Of a stretch of DNA of 19,575 bases, positions 1 to 6,449 are shown piece by piece (within the stretch, counting starts at the first letter, position 1; each line of letters begins with the position of its first letter). The translations under genes were made by a program, and so were the position numbers. This stretch comes from an uncultured Eubacteriales bacterium (GTDB taxonomy: Bacteria; Bacillota; Clostridia; Oscillospirales; Acutalibacteraceae): positions 1 through 19,575 of the forward strand of contig CAKSPR010000034.1 of the NCBI GenBank assembly GCA_934486455.1. The letters run 5' to 3'. The notes under the pieces were generated by a model. The model was not told the origin of the DNA. It ran no database searches and saw nothing but the letters and a program-made list of their open reading frames with translations.

Positions 1-26
1 CCCTTTAGGGGTGTGGCCTGTAAAAT

Positions 27-67
27 GCCCTTCTAGGGCTTATTCAAGCCTCCGGCTTTGCCGGAGG
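27..67. other. Small hairpins downstream of dacF
   Basis: The first 229 bases hold no gene. Two short perfect stems are visible: GCCCT/AGGGC around a three-base loop at 27-39, and CCTCCGGC/GCCGGAGG around TTT at 49-67. Neither is followed by a convincing T-tract on either strand. The first has ATTTTA after it when read on the minus strand, so it could weakly terminate dacF transcription. No other structure is evident between 68 and 229. Confidence 0.3.
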
Positions 68-229
68 TTGTGACTTTAAGAAAGATTAAACCGTATCTGC
101 AAAATCGGGAGCAGCGACCGCGGGAGCAGTTTGCGGCGCCGAAAACAGATTAAAGCCGTTACCGTGGGGGGCGGGTGTGGTCAAAGTTGTTTAAAAACGG
201 CGGCGGTCGAAGAATTTCGCCCTCCTTTA

Positions 230-1477
230 TCAAAGGGAGAAAAACCGTTTTGAAAAGGCCGAAAAGCAAAAGCCGAAGGTCTTTTTGTCTACGGCTTCGG
301 CGGCGTAAAGCTCCCTTTGCAAAATCTCCTGTCCGTCCAGCAAAAACCTTGCTTTTCCGAGCACCTGCCCCTTTTCCACCGGCGCCGACACGCTTTGCTC
401 AAGCTCAAGCTTAACCTCAATATCTCCGCCTCTGCCCTTTTCGGTCAGCAGGCGGTTTTGTTTTGTGCAGTCAAGCTCGACCGTCCGTTTGGTTCCGCCG
501 GTCACATCCACCGAAAGAAGAGCTTCGCTTCCCACCTCCGGGCTTGCCAGCTCAAAGTTTGCAAAGCCGTAATTTAAAAGAGCCTTGGCAGCCGAAAACC
601 GCAGATCGCTCGTTTGCCCGTCAAGAATAACCGCCACAAGCTCCATTCCGTTCTTCTTTGCCGAGGCGGTCACGCAGTATCCCGCCTTGTCGGTGGTGCC
701 GGTTTTAAGGCCGGTGGCTCCTTCGTAAAAGCGTATGAGCTTATTGGTATTGACAAGCTGGGTCTTGCCGTTTCGCACGCTGTCCATCCAGATGGTGGTG
801 TAGCTTTTTATTATGTCGTGCTTTAAAAGCTCACAGGCCATTTTTGCCACATCGGCCGCCGTGCTCATGTGACCGTCGGCATCGAGGCCGCTGGCGTTTA
901 CAAAATGGGTGTCGTTCATGGAAAGCTCGGCCGCCCGCTTGTTCATAAGGGCGACAAAGGCATCCTCGCTTCCCGATATATGCTCGGCCAGTGCCACTGC
1001 GGCGTCGTTTGCCGATCCTACCGCCACCGATTTAAGCAGATCGGAAAGCACCATGGTCTCTCCCTTTTCAAGCCATATCTGCGACCCGCCCATAGAGCAG
1101 GCGTGCTCCGATGCGGTAACCGTGTCGTTTAAAGAAATCTTTCCCGATTCCGCGGCCTCGACGGTAAGAAGCATGGTCATTATCTTTGTTATGGAGGCGG
1201 GAGGGCGTTTTTCGGCGGAGTTTTTTTCAAAAAGCACCTCGCCGGTGGAGGCCTCGCAAAGCAGTGCGCTCGCAGCGGGAATGTCGGGCAGAGCGTCGGC
1301 CGAAGCGGGGGCGGCGTCGGGAGTCTCAAAGTTTTCGTAAAGTGTCTCGTTTAAATATTCGGTGACCACCTGCCTTGTGTCCGCCTCTTTTTTTGCGGGC
1401 ATTTCATCGGCTATGGCTCCGACAAAAAGCAGGGCGGCGCAAAGGACTGTAAAAACGAGAGAAGCTGTTTTTTTCAT
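230..1477 (-). CDS. dacF: D-alanyl-D-alanine carboxypeptidase (peptidase S11, DacF/PBP5 type)
   Basis: A secreted low-molecular-weight penicillin-binding protein of 415 residues. It removes the terminal D-Ala from peptidoglycan pentapeptides outside the membrane and so limits cross-linking. All three active-site motifs are visible: SITK at 95-98 (nucleophile Ser95), SAN at 155-157 and KTG at 258-260. Residues 1-23 form a signal peptide (MKKTASLVF start, hydrophobic core, AIA before the likely cut). A low-complexity acidic/Ala-rich linker occupies about 25-65. The region after about 290 matches the PBP5 C-terminal beta domain. The length is slightly above the usual 380-400. The start is an ATG with AGGAG seven bases upstream. 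It is the only gene left of the phage cassette and is transcribed away from it. The symbol is by family resemblance; dacA or dacB paralogues cannot be excluded. Confidence 0.9.
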   Translation of the reverse strand: MKKTASLVFTVLCAALLFVGAIADEMPAKKEADTRQVVTEYLNETLYENFETPDAAPASADALPDIPAASALLCEASTGEVLFEKNSAEKRPPASITKIMTMLLTVEAAESGKISLNDTVTASEHACSMGGSQIWLEKGETMVLSDLLKSVAVGSANDAAVALAEHISGSEDAFVALMNKRAAELSMNDTHFVNASGLDADGHMSTAADVAKMACELLKHDIIKSYTTIWMDSVRNGKTQLVNTNKLIRFYEGATGLKTGTTDKAGYCVTASAKKNGMELVAVILDGQTSDLRFSAAKALLNYGFANFELASPEVGSEALLSVDVTGGTKRTVELDCTKQNRLLTEKGRGGDIEVKLELEQSVSAPVEKGQVLGKARFLLDGQEILQRELYAAEAVDKKTFGFCFSAFSKRFFSL

Positions 1478-1504
1478 GTATATTCTCCTTATCGGTTGAT
1501 GTTC

Positions 1505-1739
1505 CGGCGACGGGAAAAGGCAAAAAGGGCGGAAGGGACAAAGGGTCGCAGGGCGGTGTGGCTGTGGGCGCCGAGGCTGTCAGCGCGAGCTGATCGGAGG
1601 AGGCGCGGCAAGGGAACGGGGAGGGACTGAGCAGGGCGGCGCTGATATTTCGGTCGGACGGCAGGGTGTCCCTCCTCCGATCCCGGCCCTGCCGGGAAAG
1701 CCTCGGCCGGTTTGCCGATAAGCGAGTGTGCCGTCGCCG
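1505..1739. ncRNA. Candidate structured RNA with a four-way junction
   Basis: Nested perfect stems are readable by eye. The outer stem is CGGCGACGG 1505-1513 with CCGTCGCCG 1731-1739. P1 is GCCGAGGC 1570-1577 with 1700-1707. Inside P1, with only two unpaired bases on each side, sit three helices with no linkers between them: P2 1580-1584/1589-1593 with a GCGA (GNRA) loop; P3, 10 bp, 1594-1603/1671-1680; and P4, 7 bp, 1681-1687/1691-1697. No convincing protein is encoded here and the plus strand is strongly purine-rich. On the minus strand this would be the 5' leader of dacF, ending about 15 bases before its ribosome binding site. On the plus strand it would be a free RNA, and the GNRA loop exists only in that orientation. 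It does not match any RNA family I recognise, and the strand is undecided. Confidence 0.45.
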
Positions 1740-1887
1740 CATTTGAGCAGCGAACGGGTCGGCGGGTTGCAGGAGGAAAGAACAGGTGAAGCGGCCAAAG
1801 CAAAGTACAAAAAGGGAAAGATCGGGAAAAAAGGGACAAGCAGCAGATAAAGGGCGGAAAAACCCGTCTGTGCAATAAAAAAATATG

Positions 1888-1932
1888 ATAAAAAAATTTT
1901 TTTATGATAAAAGTTGCACACTTTTGTGCAAC
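1888..1932. promoter_or_regulatory. AT-rich palindromic control region
   Basis: Between dacF and the small terminase the base composition turns abruptly AT-rich. ATAAAAAAATTTTTTTAT (1888-1905) is a perfect palindrome. GTTGCACA/TGTGCAAC (1913-1920 and 1925-1932) is a perfect 8-bp inverted repeat with a four-base spacer. Read on the minus strand, TTGCAC (1931-1926) is 16 bases from TATCAT (1909-1904). This is a plausible but imperfect sigma-A promoter for dacF with the inverted repeat lying over its -35 and spacer, as an operator would. No convincing plus-strand promoter for the phage cassette was found between here and 2107; nothing else is seen in 1740-1887 or 1933-2092. Confidence 0.4.
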
Positions 1933-2107
1933 CGACTGCTCTTTTTGCGCCTGTTATTGTAAGGCTCTTTACGACCGACAAAAAACAGTACCGAGGGCGG
2001 AGAAAGAAATCCAATGCTCTTTTCTCCCGCCGATGGCCTATATTCAATTTGAAAGTCCTCCTTTTTTAATGCGGAAGTAAGGGCCTTACGCGAGGAGGTA
2101 AGCATTG

Positions 2108-2572
2108 ATGAAACCGAAGGAAAACGAATTTTGTGAATTTTACTGCCTGACCGAAAATCCCAGGGAAGCGGCTTTTAAGGCGGGGTACAGGCTGTTTCCC
2201 GAGAAAAAAGGTCTCGCCCTGCTCAGAGATGCGGCGGTCAGAAACCGCATTGCCGAGCTGAAAAAAGAGGGACAAAATTCGGCAAAAGAGGATTTTAAAA
2301 CGGGACTGAGACGCATAGCTTTCGGCTCTTACGCCGACGCAGTGAAGCTTATGTTTTTTGATGCGCCCGATGAACAAAAAATCGAAGAGCTTGATCTTTT
2401 CAACATTGCCGAAATAAAGCGTCCCAAGGGCGGAGGCCTTGAAATCAAATTTTTTGATCGGCTCAAGGCGCTGGAAAAGCTTTCACAGCTTGAAGAGGGT
2501 TCGGAGGATGCTTCCTTCTCGCCTTTTTATGAGGCACTGAAAAAGGGCGCGGAAGCCCTTGAAGAAGGGTGA
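2108..2572 (+). CDS. Phage terminase small subunit (Terminase_2 / XtmA type)
   Basis: DNA-recognition subunit of the headful-packaging motor; it selects phage DNA and hands it to the large terminase. The N-terminus has the family's helix-turn-helix pattern (FCEFYCLTENPREAAFKAGY, then a region reading AAVRNRIAEL). The middle has the typical LRRIAFGSYADAVKL stretch, followed by a C-terminal segment reading IKFFDRLKALEKLSQL that is expected to bind the large subunit. At 154 residues it is normal for the family. ATG 2108 is preferred, nine bases after AGGAGG (2093-2098); a TTG directly upstream at 2105 is also possible. It is the first gene of the plus-strand cassette and ends four bases before the large terminase, so the two are probably translated together. 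Confidence 0.85.
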   Translation: MKPKENEFCEFYCLTENPREAAFKAGYRLFPEKKGLALLRDAAVRNRIAELKKEGQNSAKEDFKTGLRRIAFGSYADAVKLMFFDAPDEQKIEELDLFNIAEIKRPKGGGLEIKFFDRLKALEKLSQLEEGSEDASFSPFYEALKKGAEALEEG

Positions 2573-2576
2573 GTGA

Positions 2577-3830
2577 ATGATAAAATTTAAACCTTTTTCG
2601 GCAAAGCAGCTGGCGGTGCTTTGCTGGTGGATGCCGAACAGTCCAAACCGCAGATACGACGCCGTTATTTGCGACGGCGCGGTCAGGTCGGGAAAGACGC
2701 TCTGTATGTCGCTTTCCTTTGTTTTTTGGGCTTTTTCGGCATTTAACGGCGGGGATTTCGCCTTTTGCGGAAAGACGGTCACCGCTCTTAAAAGAAACAT
2801 AATTCTGCCACTTTGCGATCAACTTCGACAGCTGGGATTTTGCTGTGAGCTCAAGACCTCGGCCAACTGCCTGACCGTTTCAAGGGGAAGGGCAAAAAAC
2901 CGCTTTTATTTTTTCGGAGGAAAGGACGAGTCGTCGGCTTCCCTCATTCAGGGAATGACCCTTTCGGGAGCGCTGCTTGACGAGGTCGCCCTTATGCCCC
3001 GCTCCTTCGTGGAGCAGACCCTTGCAAGATGTTCGGTAAAGGGATCGAAATTCTGGTTTAACTGTAATCCCGAGCATCCGCAGCACTGGTTTTATCAAAA
3101 CTGGATACTGTGTGCAGAGCAAAAAAATGCCCTCTATCTTCATTTTACAATGAAGGACAATCCCGCCCTTTCGGACGAGATCAGAAGGCGGTACGAGACC
3201 CTTTACAGCGGCACGTTCTACGACCGTTTTGTGCTTGGGAAATGGGTGGCGGCCGACGGGCTTATCTACCCGATGTTTTCCAAGGAAAGGTGTGTCCGTG
3301 AGGTGGACGGCGGCGGGTATGACGAATACTATGTCTCCTGCGATTACGGCACCGTCAACCCCATGTCCATGGGGCTTTGGGGAATAAGGGGAAACAAGGC
3401 CTTCCGCATACGGGAATATTACTATTCCTCAAGAGACGCCGGCGGGCAAAAGACCGACGAGGAATATTATGCCGAGCTTTTAAGGCTTGTTAAAAACAAG
3501 AATGTCAAAGCGGTGGTATGCGACCCCTCGGCCGCGTCGTTTATGACCTGTATTCGCCGCCACGGAAGCTTCAGGGTAATTCCGGCCAAAAACTCGGTGG
3601 CCGAGGGTATAAGCCTGGTGGCCGACGCTTTAAGAGAGGGGCGGCTGATCTTTTCCCCCTCCTGCGCCGATTCGATCAGGGAATTCGGACTTTACCGCTG
3701 GGACGAGGGAAGCGTTAAGGATCGCCCCGTTAAGGAAAACGACCACGCCATGGACGACATACGGTATTTTGTTTCGACAATTCTTTCGGCCGAGAGCGAC
3801 GGCTTTGCCGCCATATCGGTCGACCGATGA
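2577..3830 (+). CDS. Phage terminase large subunit (PBSX XtmB type)
   Basis: ATP-driven motor and nuclease that cuts concatemeric DNA and pumps it through the portal. The ATPase domain has Walker A GAVRSGKT at 34-41, Walker B ALLDEV with Asp135-Glu136, and a coupling motif near FNCNPE (161-166). The RNase H-like nuclease domain shows its acidic residues: Asp256 in SCDYG, Asp317 in VVCDPSA and Asp393/Asp394 in AMDDIRY. At 417 residues it is full length for the PBSX-like branch. No frameshift or missing catalytic residue is seen, which is notable for a cassette that lacks the rest of a phage. The start ATG follows the small-subunit stop by four bases, with GAAGGGTGAG upstream. The following gap to the portal is 154 bases. 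Confidence 0.93.
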   Translation: MIKFKPFSAKQLAVLCWWMPNSPNRRYDAVICDGAVRSGKTLCMSLSFVFWAFSAFNGGDFAFCGKTVTALKRNIILPLCDQLRQLGFCCELKTSANCLTVSRGRAKNRFYFFGGKDESSASLIQGMTLSGALLDEVALMPRSFVEQTLARCSVKGSKFWFNCNPEHPQHWFYQNWILCAEQKNALYLHFTMKDNPALSDEIRRRYETLYSGTFYDRFVLGKWVAADGLIYPMFSKERCVREVDGGGYDEYYVSCDYGTVNPMSMGLWGIRGNKAFRIREYYYSSRDAGGQKTDEEYYAELLRLVKNKNVKAVVCDPSAASFMTCIRRHGSFRVIPAKNSVAEGISLVADALREGRLIFSPSCADSIREFGLYRWDEGSVKDRPVKENDHAMDDIRYFVSTILSAESDGFAAISVDR

Positions 3831-3870
3831 GTTTTTCGGCAAAAGACTGTCGGCGGAATATCAGACCGCT

Positions 3871-3901
3871 TTGTTTTGCATGAAGCTTCATTTTATATAA
3901 A
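3871..3901 (+). promoter_or_regulatory. Possible promoter with palindrome before the portal gene
   Basis: In the gap between the large terminase and portal genes, TTGTTT (3871-3876) is followed after 17 bases by TATATA (3894-3899), with TATAAA two bases further on. The spacer holds a perfect 12-bp palindrome, ATGAAGCTTCAT (3880-3891). The match to sigma-A is moderate. Position and symmetry suggest a regulated promoter for portal and protease, separate from the terminases. Confidence 0.3.
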
Positions 3902-3984
3902 GCCCTGTCTCCGCTTCTGCGGCGCAAGCCGGTGTTCGGGGGCGGAGAATCGGGGCAAAAAATCTTTAAAAAAAGGAGAATTTG

Positions 3985-5154
3985 ATGAAACCATTTGATT
4001 TTTTCAGGCGAAAGTCCGAATCGGGCACGGCACAGATTTTTGTTCCGGCCGCCGAGCAAAGAAGTCCCTGCTTTTCGGCCTTCGACAGATATGTGCCCCT
4101 CTCCCGGGCGGAATTCGGGCTTTACGACTCGATACGAGAGGGGGTGCCGGTGGTCGACGCCGCCGTTTCAAAGCTTGTCAATCTGGCGGGAGGGTTAAAG
4201 GTAACCGCTCTTGACCCGGCCGCTCAGGACGGTCTTGACGAGTTTTTAAAAACCGTTCCCGTTTCCGACTGTATGGTGGGTATCGAGTCGTTCATCTCCC
4301 AGTATCTCGATGGGCTGCTCATGTACGGAACGGCGGTGGGAGAGATGGTGCCCTCCCCCTCGGGAAGGACAATTTCCGCCCTTTACTGCTGCCCCTTACA
4401 GGGCATTGAAATAAGGCAGAAAAAGGGCGGCGGAGCCGAGATAGCCGTTTTAAGAAAGGGTCAGTACCGACCGGTCAGATACCCCGAGCTTACGGTTATG
4501 AGCGTGCTTTGCCCAAAGGCGGGAGAGCTGCGGGGAAACTCTCTGCTTCGAAGCCTTCCCTTTGTCAGCGGAATTCTGACAAGAATTTTCGAGACCGAGA
4601 AGATAAATTTCGAGCGGGTGGGAAATCTTCGCTTTGCCGTGACCTATAAGCCGACCGACCACGCCTCCGACAAGGCCTTTGCAAAGGACCGCGCCGCTCA
4701 GATCGCTTCGGCCTGGAGCAAGGCCATGAGAGAGGCAAAGGACGGGAAGATCAGCGAGTTTGTGGCGGTGGGAGATGTGGACATAAAGGTTATCGGCGCC
4801 GACAGCCAGGTGCTTGACTGTCAGGTGCCCGTGCGCCAGATGACCGAGCAAATAGTCTCCCGTCTCGGTATTCCCCCCTTTATGCTGGGACTTTCATGGA
4901 GCGCGACCGAGCGCATGTCCTCTCAGCAGGCCGACATGCTCACAAGTGAGATATGGGGCTATCGCCGCATTATCATTCCCGCCATTCGAAAGATCTGCTC
5001 CATGTGGCTTTCCCTTAACGGATACGAGCCCGAGGTTGAGGTGGACTTTGAGGACATCTCGCTGCAGGATGAGGTTGAGCTTGCCAAAGCCGAGCTTTAC
5101 CGTATGCAGGCCGAGCAGATAAAACAAAAACTTAACAGCCAAAAGGATGATTGA
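3985..5154 (+). CDS. Phage portal protein (XkdE/HK97-like)
   Basis: Forms the dodecameric ring at one capsid vertex through which DNA enters and leaves and to which the neck binds. Recognised from overall layout: a short charged N-terminus (KPFDFFRRK), a region with YDSIREGVPVVDAAVSKLVNLAGG typical of the portal wing, and the conserved C-terminal segment LGIPPFMLGLSWS followed by an eq-rich helix (SSQQADMLTSEIWGYRRIIIPAI), then an acidic tail. At 389 residues it is on the short side but complete. ATG 3985 has AAGGAG seven to eight bases upstream; a TTG immediately before (3982) is the alternative. Its end overlaps the protease start by eight bases. It sits in the standard order terminase, portal, protease, capsid. 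Confidence 0.88.
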   Translation: MKPFDFFRRKSESGTAQIFVPAAEQRSPCFSAFDRYVPLSRAEFGLYDSIREGVPVVDAAVSKLVNLAGGLKVTALDPAAQDGLDEFLKTVPVSDCMVGIESFISQYLDGLLMYGTAVGEMVPSPSGRTISALYCCPLQGIEIRQKKGGGAEIAVLRKGQYRPVRYPELTVMSVLCPKAGELRGNSLLRSLPFVSGILTRIFETEKINFERVGNLRFAVTYKPTDHASDKAFAKDRAAQIASAWSKAMREAKDGKISEFVAVGDVDIKVIGADSQVLDCQVPVRQMTEQIVSRLGIPPFMLGLSWSATERMSSQQADMLTSEIWGYRRIIIPAIRKICSMWLSLNGYEPEVEVDFEDISLQDEVELAKAELYRMQAEQIKQKLNSQKDD

Positions 5155-6142
5155 TTTGAAAGAAGGATTTGTAATTGACAAAAGCGGAGCGCCCACCGAC
5201 GCCGAGCTTGAAAAGATAAACGCCCTTTCAAGGCGAAGGCTTTCAAAGGAGGAGGTTTATGTTTTTTCGGTGGTGCTTTGCGACAACGACATCGACCGCG
5301 ATTTCGAACGGTTTAACGAAAAGTCACTTGAGACCCTCGCCGAGCTTTACATCGGAAAGACGGGCATTTTTGACCATTCCTTTAAGGGACGGGATCAGGT
5401 GGCGAGGGTGTTTGATGCCTTTGTCGAGCGCCCCGAGGGACAGGTCACGAAAACCGGAGAAGGCTACTGCCGCTTAAAGGCCAAGGCTTATATGCCCATA
5501 ACCCGCAAAAACGCCGATTTGATAACCGAGATAGACGCAGGAATAAAGAAAGAGGTAAGCGTCGGCTGCTCGGTGGGAAGGGCGGTCTGTTCGGTTTGCG
5601 GAGCCGACAGGAGAGAGCATCCCTGCGGTCATAAAAAGGGGAAATATTACGGAAAGGGCGCAAAAAGAGAGCTTTGCTATGACGAGCTGTGCGAGCCGAA
5701 GGATGCTTATGAATTCAGCTTTGTGGCCGTTCCCGCACAGCCGAAGGCAGGGGTCGTTAAGGGCTTTTTCCCCATGAAAGGTGGTGAAAAAATGGATTTT
5801 GAAAGCATTAAAAAGGCCTTTGAAGGAGAGGGAGAAATCACCCTTTCGGCCGACGAGCAGAAAGAGCTTCTTCGCAGCATAAAGGAGCTTGAAAAGCTGG
5901 CCTCCTTCGGAAAATGCCAGATGGAGAATCTCAAAAAGGAGGTTGCGAGACTGGGCGGAATTGCCCGTCCCGAGATAGGCATCAAAAACATCGAAAACCT
6001 TGTTAAGACCCTCGACGCCGACGGCCTTAATACCCTTAAAAAGGTCTTTGAGGGTGAGGCCGGCGAAAGAATTCCCATGCCCCGCCAGTTAGACGCCGAA
6101 AAGGGCGAAAAGCTTCCCGAAAACGACGGATTTATCATCTGA
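5147..6142 (+). CDS. Prohead protease with C-terminal scaffold (XkdF / S78-like)
   Basis: Capsid maturation protease fused to an assembly scaffold, 331 residues. The protease part (about 35-205) has His77 in the GIFDHS block and Ser138 in EVSVG, the two catalytic positions of the herpes-like serine protease clan. It ends with the characteristic DAYEFSFVAVPAQPKAGV (186-203). Between Ser138 and that block lies a cysteine/histidine cluster (Cys148, Cys151, Cys160, His162, then Cys177 and Cys182) that looks like a zinc knuckle. The C-terminal 115 residues are highly charged and helical, as in scaffolds. ATG 5147 overlaps the portal stop but has no spaced ribosome binding site; TTG 5156, nine bases after AAAGG, is an equally good start. 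Expected to act inside the procapsid and cleave the scaffold. Confidence 0.82.
   Translation: MIDLKEGFVIDKSGAPTDAELEKINALSRRRLSKEEVYVFSVVLCDNDIDRDFERFNEKSLETLAELYIGKTGIFDHSFKGRDQVARVFDAFVERPEGQVTKTGEGYCRLKAKAYMPITRKNADLITEIDAGIKKEVSVGCSVGRAVCSVCGADRREHPCGHKKGKYYGKGAKRELCYDELCEPKDAYEFSFVAVPAQPKAGVVKGFFPMKGGEKMDFESIKKAFEGEGEITLSADEQKELLRSIKELEKLASFGKCQMENLKKEVARLGGIARPEIGIKNIENLVKTLDADGLNTLKKVFEGEAGERIPMPRQLDAEKGEKLPENDGFII
5792..6142 (+). CDS. Internally initiated scaffold protein nested in the protease gene
   Basis: An in-frame ATG at residue 216 of the protease is preceded by AAGGTGGTGA (5778-5787), one of the best Shine-Dalgarno matches in the window. It matches the anti-Shine-Dalgarno complement at nine of eleven positions, with a seven-base spacer after AGGTGG. 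Translation here gives a 116-residue protein (MDFESIKKAF start) rich in Glu and Lys, with a likely coiled coil at about 20-55 of the short form and a Pro/charged tail. The arrangement is the same as phage lambda gene C with its nested scaffold Nu3, where the free scaffold is made in excess of the protease fusion. The site is seen in the sequence; the function is inferred from that precedent. Confidence 0.55.
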   Translation: MDFESIKKAFEGEGEITLSADEQKELLRSIKELEKLASFGKCQMENLKKEVARLGGIARPEIGIKNIENLVKTLDADGLNTLKKVFEGEAGERIPMPRQLDAEKGEKLPENDGFII

Positions 6143-6449
6143 TTTTTCCCGTTGGCCTTGCGGGCTTAAAAGGGGCTTTAAGATCCCGTAACATCGGAAG
6201 AGCCGAATGCTTTGAAATGACGGCCGCTCGGTAAAATGCCCGATTTAAAGAGGCAGGATACGCCGAAATGCACGCCGCACCGAAAAAGGCGCAATGTGCA
6301 AAAGCGACACCGGCGAAAGACCGACCGACCGAAAAACAGCCGATACTCCGGGGAAAAAGCCTCTCCAAGACCCGCAGGGTTATTTGACCCATTTTAAAAA
6401 TAGGAAATAAAACCATTCAACTGTTTGAAAAAGAAAGGAAACTGAATTT
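6143..6449 (+). promoter_or_regulatory. 307-base gap before capsid gene, with possible promoter
   Basis: This is the longest gene-free stretch inside the cassette. No coding frame with phage-like content was found on either strand. Near its end TTGACC (6384-6389) is 16 bases from AATAAA (6406-6411), a moderate sigma-A promoter that would give the major capsid gene its own transcript. That would make sense because capsid protein is needed in hundreds of copies. Nested short repeats occur at 6261-6315 (CGCCG/CGGCG enclosing TGCAC/GTGCA), too weak to call an RNA. Confidence 0.3.

Noticed and set aside
1580..2047. 155-residue minus-strand frame in the dacF-terS gap
   Set aside because: Arg/Pro/Ser-rich composition, no ribosome binding site, and it runs across the palindromic AT-rich segment and the stem structure. 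Not credible as a protein.
1478..2107. T-box or other known riboswitch in the dacF leader
   Set aside because: No T-box GGTGG-type antiterminator motif, and no motif of a known riboswitch class that I could recognise by eye.
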